Shown: positions 37,261-47,063, numbered from the stretch's first letter. The stretch: DNA of 64,000 bases from Pseudanabaena yagii GIHE-NHR1 (GCF_012863495.1 NZ_JAAVJL010000001.1:3529501-3593500); one strand, 5' to 3'. Translations and numbers: made by a program. The notes: a model not told the origin generated them from the letters alone.

Positions 37261-37646
37261 TTGTGTTAGATACGCATATTTGGATTTGGTGGGTACATGG
37301 AGACTCCAAGCTTAGTCAAACTGCGGCGGCAGCTATTCAGAGTCAAGAGTCTTCAGCGATCGGGGTTAGTGTTATATCCTGCTGGGAGATTGCCAAGTTG
37401 GTTGAGTATAATCGCTTGACTCTTCCCTGTGAGCTTGCGGAATGGTTTGAAAAGGCTCTGTCTTATCCAGCGATTCAATTATTAGATCTCACACCGCAGA
37501 TTTCTATTGTTTCAACTCAGTTAGTTGGATTTCATCGAGATCCTGCGGATCAAATTATCACTGCAACGGCTAAGGTTTTAGGATGTCCGTTGGTTACTGC
37601 GGATACAAAGATCTTGAATTATTCGGGGATAGCAACAATTGCATGA
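37257..37646 (+). CDS. PIN-domain toxin (VapC type)
   Basis: A 129-residue PIN-domain ribonuclease. The acidic residues are visible: Asp5 in IVLDTHIWIWW, Glu in CWEIAKL, and the Asp pairs in HRDPADQIITATA and LVTADTKI near the end. VapC toxins cleave tRNA or rRNA and are held by the antitoxin encoded just upstream. The ATG at 37257 is preferred because it overlaps the antitoxin stop; an upstream in-frame ATG at 37242 is inside the antitoxin gene. Confidence 0.85.
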   Translation: MIVLDTHIWIWWVHGDSKLSQTAAAAIQSQESSAIGVSVISCWEIAKLVEYNRLTLPCELAEWFEKALSYPAIQLLDLTPQISIVSTQLVGFHRDPADQIITATAKVLGCPLVTADTKILNYSGIATIA

Positions 37647-37676
37647 GAGCGCATCAACAGCACCAATAACTTGTAG

Positions 37677-37742
37677 GGGTCAAGCATTTGCGTCACAGTT
37701 ATTAAACTTCTCAAGAAATCTCTGTAAGCAAATGCTTGACCC
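37677..37742. repeat. Composite element copy 1, module 1
   Basis: Arms GGGTCAAGCATTTGC at 37677-37691 and its exact inverse at 37728-37742 enclose a 36-bp spacer. Nearly the same module is found at 43587-43654 and 60313-60379. Confidence 0.75.
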
Positions 37743-37783
37743 TCTTTGCTCTCACCGATCGCTTGTCTCTGCGTTGTGAGGCT

Positions 37784-37976
37784 TAGGCGATCGCATTACC
37801 GTTTGGCGATCGCATTACCGTTTGGCGATCGCGGCGATATGCGTAAATGCTGGCGGTAATGATTCGCTCTCTTTGCTTCCGCCGATAAATTGTGGCTGCG
37901 TTGTGAGGTTTGGGCGTAGCATTACCTTTTGATGATTGTGGTGATATGCGTGAATGGTGGCGGTAATGCTGCGCCC
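37784..37976. repeat. Composite element copy 1, module 2, partly duplicated
   Basis: GCGATCGCATTACCGTTTG-like units are tandemly repeated near 37788-37830, and a complete module runs 37912-37926 (GGGCGTAGCATTACC) to 37962-37976 (inverse, one mismatch). The region 37647-38057 holds only these repeats and the CHAT promoter; I see no gene in it. Confidence 0.7.
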
Positions 37977-38057
37977 CTACGAGATTTTCCTTGAAAAAAC
38001 TGCATATGGTCAACATCTGGAAATGTAGATAAGATTGTCAGCACGCAGATCAGTAAT

Positions 38058-40388
38058 ATGGCTATGAATCTAGATTCTCGCAAAGGTGGTGTTAAGGCTT
38101 CTCGGTTTTATGGGTTGATGTTTGTGGCTTTGACTGGGATTTTGGGTATGGTGTCGCCGCCCGATTTAGGTTTGATGACGGTTCAGGCGCAAACTACTCA
38201 AGACCGCAAAGCAGAAGCAGATCGGCTACTTAATCAAGGAAATCAGCAATATCAAATTAGCCAGTTTGAGCAAGCATTTCAGTCATATCAACAAGCACTG
38301 AATATCTATCGCGAAATTAAATTTAGACAAGGAGAACTGTGGGCATTAGGAAGTACAGGAATCGTTTACCAAGCTCTCGGCAAATATGACAAAGCGATCG
38401 AGTTCCTAGAACAAACCCTAGCGATCGCGCGGGAAATCAAAGACCGTCTCGGCGAGGGACAGTCGCTGGGAAATCTGGGACTCGCTTACCGAAACCTCGG
38501 CAAATATGACAAAGCGATCGAGTTCCATCTGCAAAGCATAGAAATCGCGCGGGAAATCAAAGACCGTAGCGGTGAGGGAAATGCGCTGGGAAATCTGGGA
38601 CTCGCTTACTATTCGCTCGGCAAATATGACAAAGCGATCGAGTTCCAACTGCAAAGATTAGCGATCGCGCGGGAAATCAAATACCGTAGTGGCGAAATGT
38701 ATGGTTTGCATAGTTTAGGTTATGCCTATAGATCGCTAGATCGAGATCGCGAAGCAATGATTTCTTTTCAACAGGCATTGACCATTGCTAGAGAGATTGG
38801 AGATCGAAGTATCGAAGGTTATGCACTCGCAAATCTAGGAAATGTACTCTCCAAAGCAAAACGCTCCGAACTTGCGATTCTCTTTTACAAACAATCGATC
38901 AACATCCGCGAAGCGATCCGCAAAGACATCAGCAAACTCGATAAAGACATCCAAAAATCCTATTTAGCAACTGTCGAAGATACCTATCGCAACCTCGCCG
39001 ATCTCCTACTCAAACAAGACCGTATCCTCGAAGCCCAACAAGTCCTCGACCTGCTCAAAGTCGAAGAACTCAACGAATATCTCCGCACCCCCACTCGCAG
39101 CAGCCAAACCGAGCAAGGAACCGAACTGCGAAATCAAGAAAAACAATTTATCGCTCTTGCCCTCGAACTCGACGAACTGCAAAAGCGCAAACTCGCCAAT
39201 AACATCACCGCCGCCGAACAAGAAAGGCTGAATAAACTCGTCAAATCCGAACAAGAGCAACAAAATCAATTCATCGCCTTTCTCGATAGTGATCCTGTTC
39301 AAAAACTGGTCGAAGAACTGCGCCTCAAGGAAAGACAACAAAACGTCGATATTACCAACAACTTTCAAAATCTCCGCACCGATATTCTCAGCAAATATCC
39401 CAATGCCGTTCTCCTCTATCCCCTCATCCTCGAAGATCGCCTCGAACTAATTCTAGTTACCGCCAAAACCACCCCGATCCGCCGCACCATCAACATCAAA
39501 CGCGAAAAACTCAATCAAGAAATTGCCGATTTTCTAGCAGGACTCAGAGACTCAGGCTCTGAAGATGTCAAACAACCTGCTCAGCAATTACATACATGGC
39601 TAATCAAACCCTTTGAAACAGAACTAGCCGAACTAAAAATCGACACGATCATCTACGCCCCCGATGGACAGTTGCGCTATATTCCTCTCACGGCTCTCAA
39701 TGACGGCAAACAATGGCTAGTTGAAAAATATCGCGTCAATAACATCACCGCCGCATCTCTGACTAAGTTCAATAAGCCACCGATCGCTACACCCAAGATC
39801 TTTGCAGGAGCATTTGGCAACGTCAAGCAGCAAGGATTTTCAGGATTGCCCGCCACTCTAACAGAAGTCAAAAAAATCGCTGAACGCTTTCCCAATACCA
39901 GCACCTTTGTCGAAACAGCCTTCACCAAAGAAATAACTACCACCAACTCCAATTCCTACACCATTCTCCATCTCGCCACCCACGGCAAACTCGCAATTGG
40001 CGACCCAAAAAATTCCTTCATAATCTTTGGTGATGGCGAAAAAGCGACAATTTCTGATATTCGCAAATGGGCTTTAACCAATGTGGACTTAGTGGTATTG
40101 AGCGCCTGTCAGTCTGGACTAGGAGGCAAGCTAGGTTCAGGTGTCGAGATCTTGGGATTGGGCTATCAGATGCAAGCCGCAGGTGCGAGGGTAGCGATCG
40201 CATCGCTCTGGTTAGTCAATGATGAGGGTACACAAGCATTGATGACTGCTTTTTATAGTGAACTGCAAAAAGGCAATGTCACGGTTACGGAAGCTTTACG
40301 CAGAGCGCAAGTTGCTCTGATTAAATCGCCGAAATATAATCATCCTAATTATTGGTCAGCATTCTTTGCGATCGGTAATGGTTTGTAA
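38058..40388 (+). CDS. Exported TPR-CHAT putative cysteine protease 1
   Basis: A 776-residue protein. An N-terminal hydrophobic segment (about 20-45, ending TVQAQT) predicts export. TPR units of exactly 40 residues follow (about 50-330), of the form LGNLGLAYRNLGKYDKAIEF. A linker with long charged helices (about 330-450) leads to a CHAT domain (about 460-776), the caspase-like fold. The catalytic dyad is intact: His642 in HLATHG and Cys684 in LSACQSG. The substrate is unknown. It is the first of three adjacent paralogues. Two composite repeats lie just upstream. Confidence 0.88.
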   Translation: MAMNLDSRKGGVKASRFYGLMFVALTGILGMVSPPDLGLMTVQAQTTQDRKAEADRLLNQGNQQYQISQFEQAFQSYQQALNIYREIKFRQGELWALGSTGIVYQALGKYDKAIEFLEQTLAIAREIKDRLGEGQSLGNLGLAYRNLGKYDKAIEFHLQSIEIAREIKDRSGEGNALGNLGLAYYSLGKYDKAIEFQLQRLAIAREIKYRSGEMYGLHSLGYAYRSLDRDREAMISFQQALTIAREIGDRSIEGYALANLGNVLSKAKRSELAILFYKQSINIREAIRKDISKLDKDIQKSYLATVEDTYRNLADLLLKQDRILEAQQVLDLLKVEELNEYLRTPTRSSQTEQGTELRNQEKQFIALALELDELQKRKLANNITAAEQERLNKLVKSEQEQQNQFIAFLDSDPVQKLVEELRLKERQQNVDITNNFQNLRTDILSKYPNAVLLYPLILEDRLELILVTAKTTPIRRTINIKREKLNQEIADFLAGLRDSGSEDVKQPAQQLHTWLIKPFETELAELKIDTIIYAPDGQLRYIPLTALNDGKQWLVEKYRVNNITAASLTKFNKPPIATPKIFAGAFGNVKQQGFSGLPATLTEVKKIAERFPNTSTFVETAFTKEITTTNSNSYTILHLATHGKLAIGDPKNSFIIFGDGEKATISDIRKWALTNVDLVVLSACQSGLGGKLGSGVEILGLGYQMQAAGARVAIASLWLVNDEGTQALMTAFYSELQKGNVTVTEALRRAQVALIKSPKYNHPNYWSAFFAIGNGL

Positions 40389-40461
40389 ATATCGAGCGAT
40401 CGCACCCAAATATCTGTGAGGATAACGGCAGATGATTTGTTGAGATGGCGAAACAAGGACA

Positions 40462-42993
40462 ATGAATAAGGGTTTAAGTATTGTAATTGCGACGTTATTA
40501 GTTAGTTTACCCATACAGGCGCAGATCAGCGAGTTTGCCCAAGCCCAATCAGCACAAGATCGGAAATCAGAAGCCGACAGATTGCTGGACTTAGGCAATC
40601 AGCAATATAACAAGAGCTACTATCAAGAATCCATTCAGTCATACCAATCCGCCTTAGAAATATACCGCACTCTCAAAGATAGTAATAACGAAGGTAGCAC
40701 CCTTAATAACTTGGGCAATGTCTATTACAGCCTCGGACAATATCAAAAAGCACTGGATTTTTATCAGCAGTCCTTAGCCATCTTGCAACAAACTGGCGAT
40801 CGCCAAGGTGAAGGAACGGCTCTCAATAATCTCGGTGAAGCCTACAGAATGCTCGGACAATTTCAGAAAGCGATAGACCTTTACCAGCAGTCTTTAGTTA
40901 TCAAAAAGCAAATTGGCGATCGCAAAGGTGAAGGAACCTCACTGGGTAATTTGGGGAATGCCTATAACAGTCTGGGACAGCATCAAAAAGCAATCGAATT
41001 TTTTCAGCAGTCTTTAGCAATCAAAAAGCAAATTGGCGATCGCGATGGTGAAGGAAGTTCGCTCAATAATCTCGGACTTGCAGCTTACACATTGGGACAG
41101 TACCAACAAGCTAGCGACTTTTTCCAGCAGTCCTTAGCAATAGCCAGACAAACAGGCGATCTAGATAGTCAAGGCTATTCTCTGATTGGATTGGGCAATG
41201 TTTACAACAGTATCGGGCAGTACCAACAAGCTAGCGTATTTTTTCAACAGGCTTTGACTATCTTTCATCAAACAGGCGATCGCAATGGTGAAGGTAACTC
41301 GCTCAATAATCTGGGACTTGTATCTAGCAATCAAGGACAATATGAGCAAGCAATTGCTTTTTACCAAAAGTCCTTAGGTATCTTTCGGCAAATTGGCGAT
41401 CGCAATGGACAAGGAATTGCACTCAATAATTTGGGCGCAATATTCAACAAACTCAAACAGCCCGAACTTGCCATTCTCTTTTACAAGCAATCGGTGAATG
41501 TGAGGGAATCCATTCGCAAAGATATTCGTGGACTTGGGAAGGAAGAACAAAAATCCTATTTAGATACGATTGCAGGTTCCTATCGCAACCTTGCTGATTT
41601 GCTCTTACGACAAGACCGCATCCTCGAAGCTCAGCAAGTTCTCGACTTACTGAAAGTTCAAGAACTTAGTGATTACCTTCAGAATGTGCGGGGTAACTCT
41701 CAAACCGCCCAAGGGATTGATCTCCAAAATCCCGAACAAAATCTCATCGCTCTTGCTAATGAGTTGAATATCCTGCAAAGAAAAGATCGGGAAGGTAAAC
41801 TCAATGAGACTGAGCAGCAACGCCTTACTCAACTTGTACAATTGGAACGCGATCAAAACAAACAATTTAATGCCTTTCTAAATAGTCCCGAAGTACAAAA
41901 ACTGATTACGGAACTACGCCGTACCGAGCAACAACAAAATATTAATCTCGCCAATTATCGCAAGCTCCAAAAAGATGTACTCACGCAAATGCCTAATGCT
42001 GTGATGCTCTATCCCATGATCCTTGGCGATCGCCTTGAGTTAGTCCTGATCAATGCCAAGACTCCACCACTGCACCGCACGGTCAAAATCAGTCGGGAAT
42101 TGCTCAACCAAGAGATTAGCAATTTTTTGTCTGGACTGAGAGATGCTAGTGCCGATGACGTTAAAGAGCCAGCCCAAAAGTTTTATGGATGGCTGATCAA
42201 GCCCTTTGAGACAGAATTAGAACAACTCAAAATCGATACGATTATCTATGCTCCCGATGGGCAATTGCGCTATATTCCCCTGTCGGCTCTCTATGATGGT
42301 AGACAATGGGTAGCCGAGAAATATCGAGTTAATAACATTACCGCAGAATCTCTGACTTCCTTTATCCCCAAACCTCTTGCTCAACCGAAAATCTTCGCTG
42401 GCGCATTTGGTGGACAAGCTGGCGATCGCAAGAGGGCAGGATTTGAGGGACTACCCGCCACGATTACTGAGGTGCAAAAAATCGCTAGCCGTTTCCCAAA
42501 TACAACTACGCTTACGGAAGATGCGTTTAGCAAAACCGCTACGGAAACTAGAGCCAACTCCCATACAATCCTCCATTTAGCCACACATGGCGAGCTATCG
42601 GTAGGCACACCTGAGGATTCTTTTATTCTCTTTGGCAATGGCGACAAGGCTACTATTAGCGAAATTAAGGAATGGTCACTGAGTAATGTTGATTTGGTGG
42701 TTCTCAGTGCTTGTCAAACTGGAATCGGTAAAAAGTTAGGGAATGGTGTAGAGATTCTCGGCTTGGGCTATCAGATGCAATCGGCAGGTGCGAGAGTGGC
42801 GATCGCTTCACTCTGGAAGGTTGATGATGCGGGGACGCAGGCTTTAATGGAAGCATTTTATGGTGAACTCAAAAAAGGCGATGTTCCTGTGGCTGAGGCA
42901 TTACGCAAAGCACAGGTTACTCTCATTCACTCTGCAAAATATAAACATCCTAATTATTGGTCGGCATTTTTTGCGATCGGGAATGGGTTGTAG
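40462..42993 (+). CDS. Exported TPR-CHAT putative cysteine protease 2
   Basis: An 843-residue paralogue of the upstream gene, 73 bases after it. A signal peptide (about 1-20, ending IQAQI) is followed by about eight 40-residue TPR units of the LGNVYYSLGQYQKALDFYQQ type. The CHAT domain (about 520-843) has His709 in HLATHG and Cys751 in LSACQTG. The 120-bp DNA units carry GGCGATCGC at almost every unit boundary. The C-terminal halves of paralogues 1 and 2 are more alike than their TPR arrays. Confidence 0.88.
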   Translation: MNKGLSIVIATLLVSLPIQAQISEFAQAQSAQDRKSEADRLLDLGNQQYNKSYYQESIQSYQSALEIYRTLKDSNNEGSTLNNLGNVYYSLGQYQKALDFYQQSLAILQQTGDRQGEGTALNNLGEAYRMLGQFQKAIDLYQQSLVIKKQIGDRKGEGTSLGNLGNAYNSLGQHQKAIEFFQQSLAIKKQIGDRDGEGSSLNNLGLAAYTLGQYQQASDFFQQSLAIARQTGDLDSQGYSLIGLGNVYNSIGQYQQASVFFQQALTIFHQTGDRNGEGNSLNNLGLVSSNQGQYEQAIAFYQKSLGIFRQIGDRNGQGIALNNLGAIFNKLKQPELAILFYKQSVNVRESIRKDIRGLGKEEQKSYLDTIAGSYRNLADLLLRQDRILEAQQVLDLLKVQELSDYLQNVRGNSQTAQGIDLQNPEQNLIALANELNILQRKDREGKLNETEQQRLTQLVQLERDQNKQFNAFLNSPEVQKLITELRRTEQQQNINLANYRKLQKDVLTQMPNAVMLYPMILGDRLELVLINAKTPPLHRTVKISRELLNQEISNFLSGLRDASADDVKEPAQKFYGWLIKPFETELEQLKIDTIIYAPDGQLRYIPLSALYDGRQWVAEKYRVNNITAESLTSFIPKPLAQPKIFAGAFGGQAGDRKRAGFEGLPATITEVQKIASRFPNTTTLTEDAFSKTATETRANSHTILHLATHGELSVGTPEDSFILFGNGDKATISEIKEWSLSNVDLVVLSACQTGIGKKLGNGVEILGLGYQMQSAGARVAIASLWKVDDAGTQALMEAFYGELKKGDVPVAEALRKAQVTLIHSAKYKHPNYWSAFFAIGNGL

Positions 42994-43025
42994 ACAGTAT
43001 GCGATCGCGATTACTTTTTGGGCTT

Positions 43026-43085
43026 CTGTGGCTTCGACTCCGCTCAGCCAACGTTAGCTGAGCGGAGTCGAAGCTAGATAACTTT
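43026..43085. repeat. Truncated MITE copy
   Basis: The 18-bp arms GCTTCGACTCCGCTCAGC (43031-43048) and inverse (43057-43074), plus the flank CTAGATAACTT, match the core of the MITE at 55764. Both terminal repeats are missing. It lies against the broken 5' end of the DUF2887-like gene. Confidence 0.75.
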
Positions 43086-43109
43086 TTTTGCTACGAGCGA
43101 TCTCAATAG

Positions 43110-43586
43110 AAGGAAACCATCGCCTTAGCACATCAGTTGGCTAATCGCGTGGGGCAAGGCGATCGCGAGAGGATGATAGAATTTATTGAGACAGTTTTGC
43201 TGTACAAGTTTCCCAAAATGAGTCGAGAGGAGGTTGAAGCGATGTTTACGTTAGGTGATCTCAAGAAAACAAGGGTTTATCGTGAAGCAAAGCTTGAGGG
43301 CAAGCTTGAGGGTAAACTTGAAGGCAAGCTTGAGGGCAAACTTGAGGGCAAGCTTGAGGGTGAAAAGATTGGGACGCAGCGCGGTCAGGTTTTGGGGCTA
43401 AGGCAGTTTGCTGTAAAGTTGTTGACGCGGAAGTTTGGTAAGGTGGCGCTGAAGACGGTTAAGCGTCTAGACAAGCTATCGGCTGAGCAGTTGGAGGAGT
43501 TGGCGGAGGCGGTGTTGGATTTTGAGAAGGTGGCGGATTTGGAGGCGTGGTTGGCAAGTAAAAAGGAAAAATCCATCGTTAGGTAG
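43110..43586 (+). pseudogene. 5'-truncated DUF2887/DUF4351 (Rpn-like) gene
   Basis: The frame is open from about 43110, where a TAG lies just upstream. It reads LAHQLANRVGQGDRERMIEFIETVLLYKFPKMSREEVEAMF, which matches the C-terminal third of DUF2887 proteins, then six KLEG repeats and a DUF4351 tail (LLTRKFGKVALKTVKRLDKLSAEQLEELAEAV). The N-terminal nuclease domain is missing, cut at a truncated MITE. A shorter protein could start at TTG 43137 or ATG 43173 (preceded by GAGAGG). Confidence 0.7.
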
Positions 43587-43761
43587 GGGTCAAGCATTTG
43601 CGCCACAATGTTTAAACTCCTCACAAAAAATCTCGATCCGCAAATGCTTAACCCTCTTTGCTCTCGCCGATAAATTGTGGCTGCGTTGTGAGGTTTGGGC
43701 GAAGCATTACCGTTTGATGATCTCGATGATATGCGTAGATGGTGGCGGTAATGCTTCGCCC
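43587..43761. repeat. Composite element copy 2, both modules
   Basis: Module 1 has arms 43587-43602 and 43639-43654 (GGGTCAAGCATTTGCG type). Module 2 has exact 15-base arms GGGCGAAGCATTACC at 43697-43711 and inverse at 43747-43761. Between the modules lies CTCTTTGCTCTCGCCGATAA, conserved with copies 1 and 3. Confidence 0.8.
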
Positions 43762-43875
43762 CTACGGGGAATTGGTGGATTTTGGCTATGTTTTTTGTAT
43801 CGCCTGTTTTGGGGAATATCGCTTTATGCTGGCTGGTATGTAACTGAGGGTTTTGATGTAAATGTGAGGATATAG

Positions 43876-46404
43876 GTGATGAATAAGGTTGTTGGTATTG
43901 CGATGTTGACTTTTTTGGCTTGTGGGCAAGTGCAGATAATGATGAGCGAAAGCATCCAATCCCAAACAACACAAGACCTCAAAGCAGAAGCATATCGACT
44001 TTTACAACAAGGAATTCAGCAATATCAAATCAGCCAGTTTGAGTCAGCATTTCAGTCATGGCGGCAAGCTTTAACAATCTATCGGGAAATCAAAGACCGC
44101 TTCGGTGAGGGAAATGCACTGGGAAATCTGGGAGTTGCTTACCGTTCCCTCGGTAAATATGACAAAGCGATCGAGTACCAACTGCAAAGCTTAGCGATCG
44201 CGCGGGAACTCAAAGACCGTCTCGGTGAGGGAAATGCGCTGGGAAATCTGGGAAACGCTTACCTTTCCCTTGGCAAATATGACAAAGCGATCGAGTTCTA
44301 TCTGCAAGACTTAGCAATTGCACGGGAACTCAAAGACCGTCTCGGCGAGGGACAGTCACTGGGGAATTTGGGAAATGCTTACCGAAACCTCGGTAAATAT
44401 GACAAAGCGATAGAGTACCAATTGCAAAGGTTAATGATTGCGCGGGAACTCAAAGACCGTCTCGGTGAGGGACAGGCGCTGGGAAATCTTGGAAATGCTT
44501 ACTATTTCCTCGGCAAATATGACAAAGCGATCGATTACCTACAGCAAGTCTTAGCGATCACGCGGGAAACTAAAGATCGTCTCGGTGAGGGACAGTCATT
44601 GGGAAATTTGGGAAATGCTTACCGAGACCTTGGCAAATATGATAAAGCGATAGAGTACCAACTACAACACTTAGAGATAGCACGGGAAATCAAAGACCGT
44701 CTCGGTGAAAGAACGTCTATAGGAAATCTGGGACTCGCATACTATTTTCTTGGCAAGTATGAAAAAGCGATCGAGTTCCATTTGCAAAGTTTAGCAATCG
44801 CGCGGGAACTTGAAGACCGAAGCGGCGAAATGATTGGTCTGAATAATTTAGCCGTTGCCTACGAAAAACTAAATCGATATCGAGAAGCAATGATTTCTTA
44901 TCAGCAAGCTTTGACCATTGCTATAGAAATTGGAGATCGAAATGTCAAAGGTTATGCTCTCGCCAATCTAGGAGATTTACTCTCCAAAGCAAAACGCCCC
45001 GAACTGGCGATTCTCTTTTACAAACAATCGATCAACGTCCGCGAAGCGATCCGCAAAGACATCAAAAAACTTGATAAAAGCATCCAAAAATCCTATCTTT
45101 CCACTGTCGAAGATACCTATCGCAGTCTCGCTGACCTCCTCCTCAAACAAGACCGCATCATGGAGGCGCTACAAATCCTCGACCTTCTCAAAGTCCAAGA
45201 ACTCGAAGACTATTTCAAAAATATTAAAGGTAGTGATCGCTCAGCACAGGGGGTGAAACCTTTAGCACCAGAGCAATCCCTCAGCGATAAGCTTTTAGCT
45301 GTTAGCTTGGATAATAGCCAAGAAATCAATACTCAACTTGCAAATCAAATTCAACAACTTCCTAAATCCGAAATTAACCAAGTTCCTCAATATCTCAACC
45401 AAATCCCACAGGGCAACGTCCTACTCTATCCCTTCATCTTAGGCGACAGACTAGAACTCATTCTCTTTGCACCCAATACATTACCAATTCATCGCACAGT
45501 TGTTATCAAACAAGATGAGCTAACTGCTTTAATTACAGAACTCCGCTCAGTACTGCCAGATCAATATTCGGAAGACTTTAGAGAACCATCGCAGAAACTC
45601 TATAAATTGCTGATTAAACCCATTGAAAGCGAACTTATCAATAATAAAACCACCACTATTCGTTATGCTCCTGATGGTATTTTGCGATATATCCCCCTTG
45701 CTGCCCTCTATGACGGTAAACAATGGCTAGTAGAGAAATATCGGATTAGTAATCTCATCGCCTATAGCCTTAGTGATTTTAGTCCTCAGCCCCAAATAGA
45801 GCCAAGCATTCTCGCGGGAGCCTTTGGTGGTAAAGCAGGCGAGAGAAAATTTGGACAGGAACCATTACCTGCGACAATTGCCGAAGTTCGTATGATTGCT
45901 AAAACATTACCAAACTCCAACACCCTCGAAGAAAATGCCTTTAGTCGTCAAGCCACAGAAAGAGACTTAAAACAGCACAGCATCCTCCACCTTGCGACCC
46001 ATGCCGAATTTAATACAGGTAGTCCCGACAACTCACGGATCTTCTTTGGTAATGGCGATATCCTCAAGTTGCGCGAAATCTCTGACCTATCCCTGCAAAA
46101 TATTAACCTAATCGTATTGAGTGCCTGCCAAACAGGTTTAGCGGGATATAGTGATGGGATCGAAATTTTGGGTTTTGGTTATCAAGTCCAAAAGGCAGGT
46201 GCAAAACAGGCGATCGCTTCTCTCTGGTCTGTCAATGATGAAGGTACTCAAGCATTAATGGAAGCATTTTATAGTGAACTCAAAAAAGGCGATGTTACAC
46301 CTACCGAGGCATTACATAGAGCGCAAGTTGCGCTGATTAAATCAGCAAACTATAGTCACCCTAGCTACTGGTCAGCTTTTTTTGCGATCGGTAATGGTTT
46401 GTAA
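43876..46404 (+). CDS. Exported TPR-CHAT putative cysteine protease 3
   Basis: An 842-residue third paralogue. A short signal peptide (about 1-30) is followed by about nine 40-residue TPR units (about 38-400) of the form LGNAYRNLGKYDKAIEYQLQ. The CHAT domain (about 530-842) has His709 in HLATHAEF and Cys751 in LSACQTG. The TPR units are near-identical at DNA level over six or seven consecutive copies. The start is ATG 43876, and an in-frame alternative lies one codon downstream. It is separated from paralogue 2 by the MITE core, the broken Rpn gene and a composite repeat. Confidence 0.88.
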   Translation: MMNKVVGIAMLTFLACGQVQIMMSESIQSQTTQDLKAEAYRLLQQGIQQYQISQFESAFQSWRQALTIYREIKDRFGEGNALGNLGVAYRSLGKYDKAIEYQLQSLAIARELKDRLGEGNALGNLGNAYLSLGKYDKAIEFYLQDLAIARELKDRLGEGQSLGNLGNAYRNLGKYDKAIEYQLQRLMIARELKDRLGEGQALGNLGNAYYFLGKYDKAIDYLQQVLAITRETKDRLGEGQSLGNLGNAYRDLGKYDKAIEYQLQHLEIAREIKDRLGERTSIGNLGLAYYFLGKYEKAIEFHLQSLAIARELEDRSGEMIGLNNLAVAYEKLNRYREAMISYQQALTIAIEIGDRNVKGYALANLGDLLSKAKRPELAILFYKQSINVREAIRKDIKKLDKSIQKSYLSTVEDTYRSLADLLLKQDRIMEALQILDLLKVQELEDYFKNIKGSDRSAQGVKPLAPEQSLSDKLLAVSLDNSQEINTQLANQIQQLPKSEINQVPQYLNQIPQGNVLLYPFILGDRLELILFAPNTLPIHRTVVIKQDELTALITELRSVLPDQYSEDFREPSQKLYKLLIKPIESELINNKTTTIRYAPDGILRYIPLAALYDGKQWLVEKYRISNLIAYSLSDFSPQPQIEPSILAGAFGGKAGERKFGQEPLPATIAEVRMIAKTLPNSNTLEENAFSRQATERDLKQHSILHLATHAEFNTGSPDNSRIFFGNGDILKLREISDLSLQNINLIVLSACQTGLAGYSDGIEILGFGYQVQKAGAKQAIASLWSVNDEGTQALMEAFYSELKKGDVTPTEALHRAQVALIKSANYSHPSYWSAFFAIGNGL

Positions 46405-46420
46405 ACAGATAATTTGCAGA

Positions 46421-46843
46421 TTATTGACGATTGAAAACTTCTAAGGTTTGGCGACAGAACTCGCGTAGATTTTCGGCTCCATCATCCTTAGGCAAAGTAT
46501 CTCCCAAAAATTGCCAATTCTCAACCGTTGAGAAGCGCCAACGCTCGCCCTTGTAGTCATGCCCACTTGCCTCAATACCGATCGCCCGTAAATCACCTTC
46601 CACAGGATCTTCATAGAGACGAATTTGAAAGAGAATGCTCCGCACTCTGAGCCGCCAACTTACCCCCGGAAAATGAAAGCCTAGATCAATCGAATCAGGA
46701 TCAAGCAATCTGCGAGTATCCGAATTGTTAACCCAAGGTTTTAGGTCTGAACGAGCCGCAGGGTAAATGGTTTTAAACAAATTAACAACGGTAGCGATTT
46801 TAGTCGCGATGTCAACATTTCTAGCTTGTTCAGCAGCATTCAT
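46421..46843 (-). CDS. Conserved cyanobacterial protein of unknown function
   Basis: About 140 residues, cytosolic. It begins MNAAEQARNVDIATKIATVVNLF and has a beta-rich second half with FHFPGVSWRLRVRSILFQIRLYEDP and GHDYKGERWRFSTVENWQF. I recall such proteins in many cyanobacteria without function. The start at 46843 is preferred; an upstream TTG/ATG would add eleven non-conserved residues. It is convergent with CHAT gene 3. Confidence 0.65.
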   Translation of the reverse strand: MNAAEQARNVDIATKIATVVNLFKTIYPAARSDLKPWVNNSDTRRLLDPDSIDLGFHFPGVSWRLRVRSILFQIRLYEDPVEGDLRAIGIEASGHDYKGERWRFSTVENWQFLGDTLPKDDGAENLREFCRQTLEVFNRQ

Positions 46844-46960
46844 GGGCGAAATCCTCACATAACACCTACAAAACAAAGCTTTACCAGCCTTTGGTAGCTG
46901 ATTTTAGCATTTGCATACCATAAATCGACTCATCCCGCGATCGCTGTAGCGATTGTTATC

Positions 46961-47011
46961 ATTCCCCATATTTGAAAGAGTAGCTTCGCCACTCTTTCAA
47001 ATATGGGGAAT
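46961..47011. repeat. 21-bp perfect hairpin
   Basis: Arms 46961-46981 and 46991-47011 are exact, with loop AGCTTCGCC. It lies upstream of the 46421 gene, not downstream of a gene, so its role is unclear. Confidence 0.8.
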
Positions 47012-47063
47012 ACGCTGTATGCAAATGGTTACATTAAATTACAGCGCTTTGTACTTACTTGAA

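Noticed and set aside
38400-44900. CRISPR-like regular repeats
   Set aside because: The 120-bp periodicity is in frame and encodes TPR units; there are no unique spacers and no cas genes.
38058-46404. CHAT proteins as part of a CRISPR type III-E (Craspase) system
   Set aside because: No gRAMP or other cas gene is present, and the proteins carry export signals.
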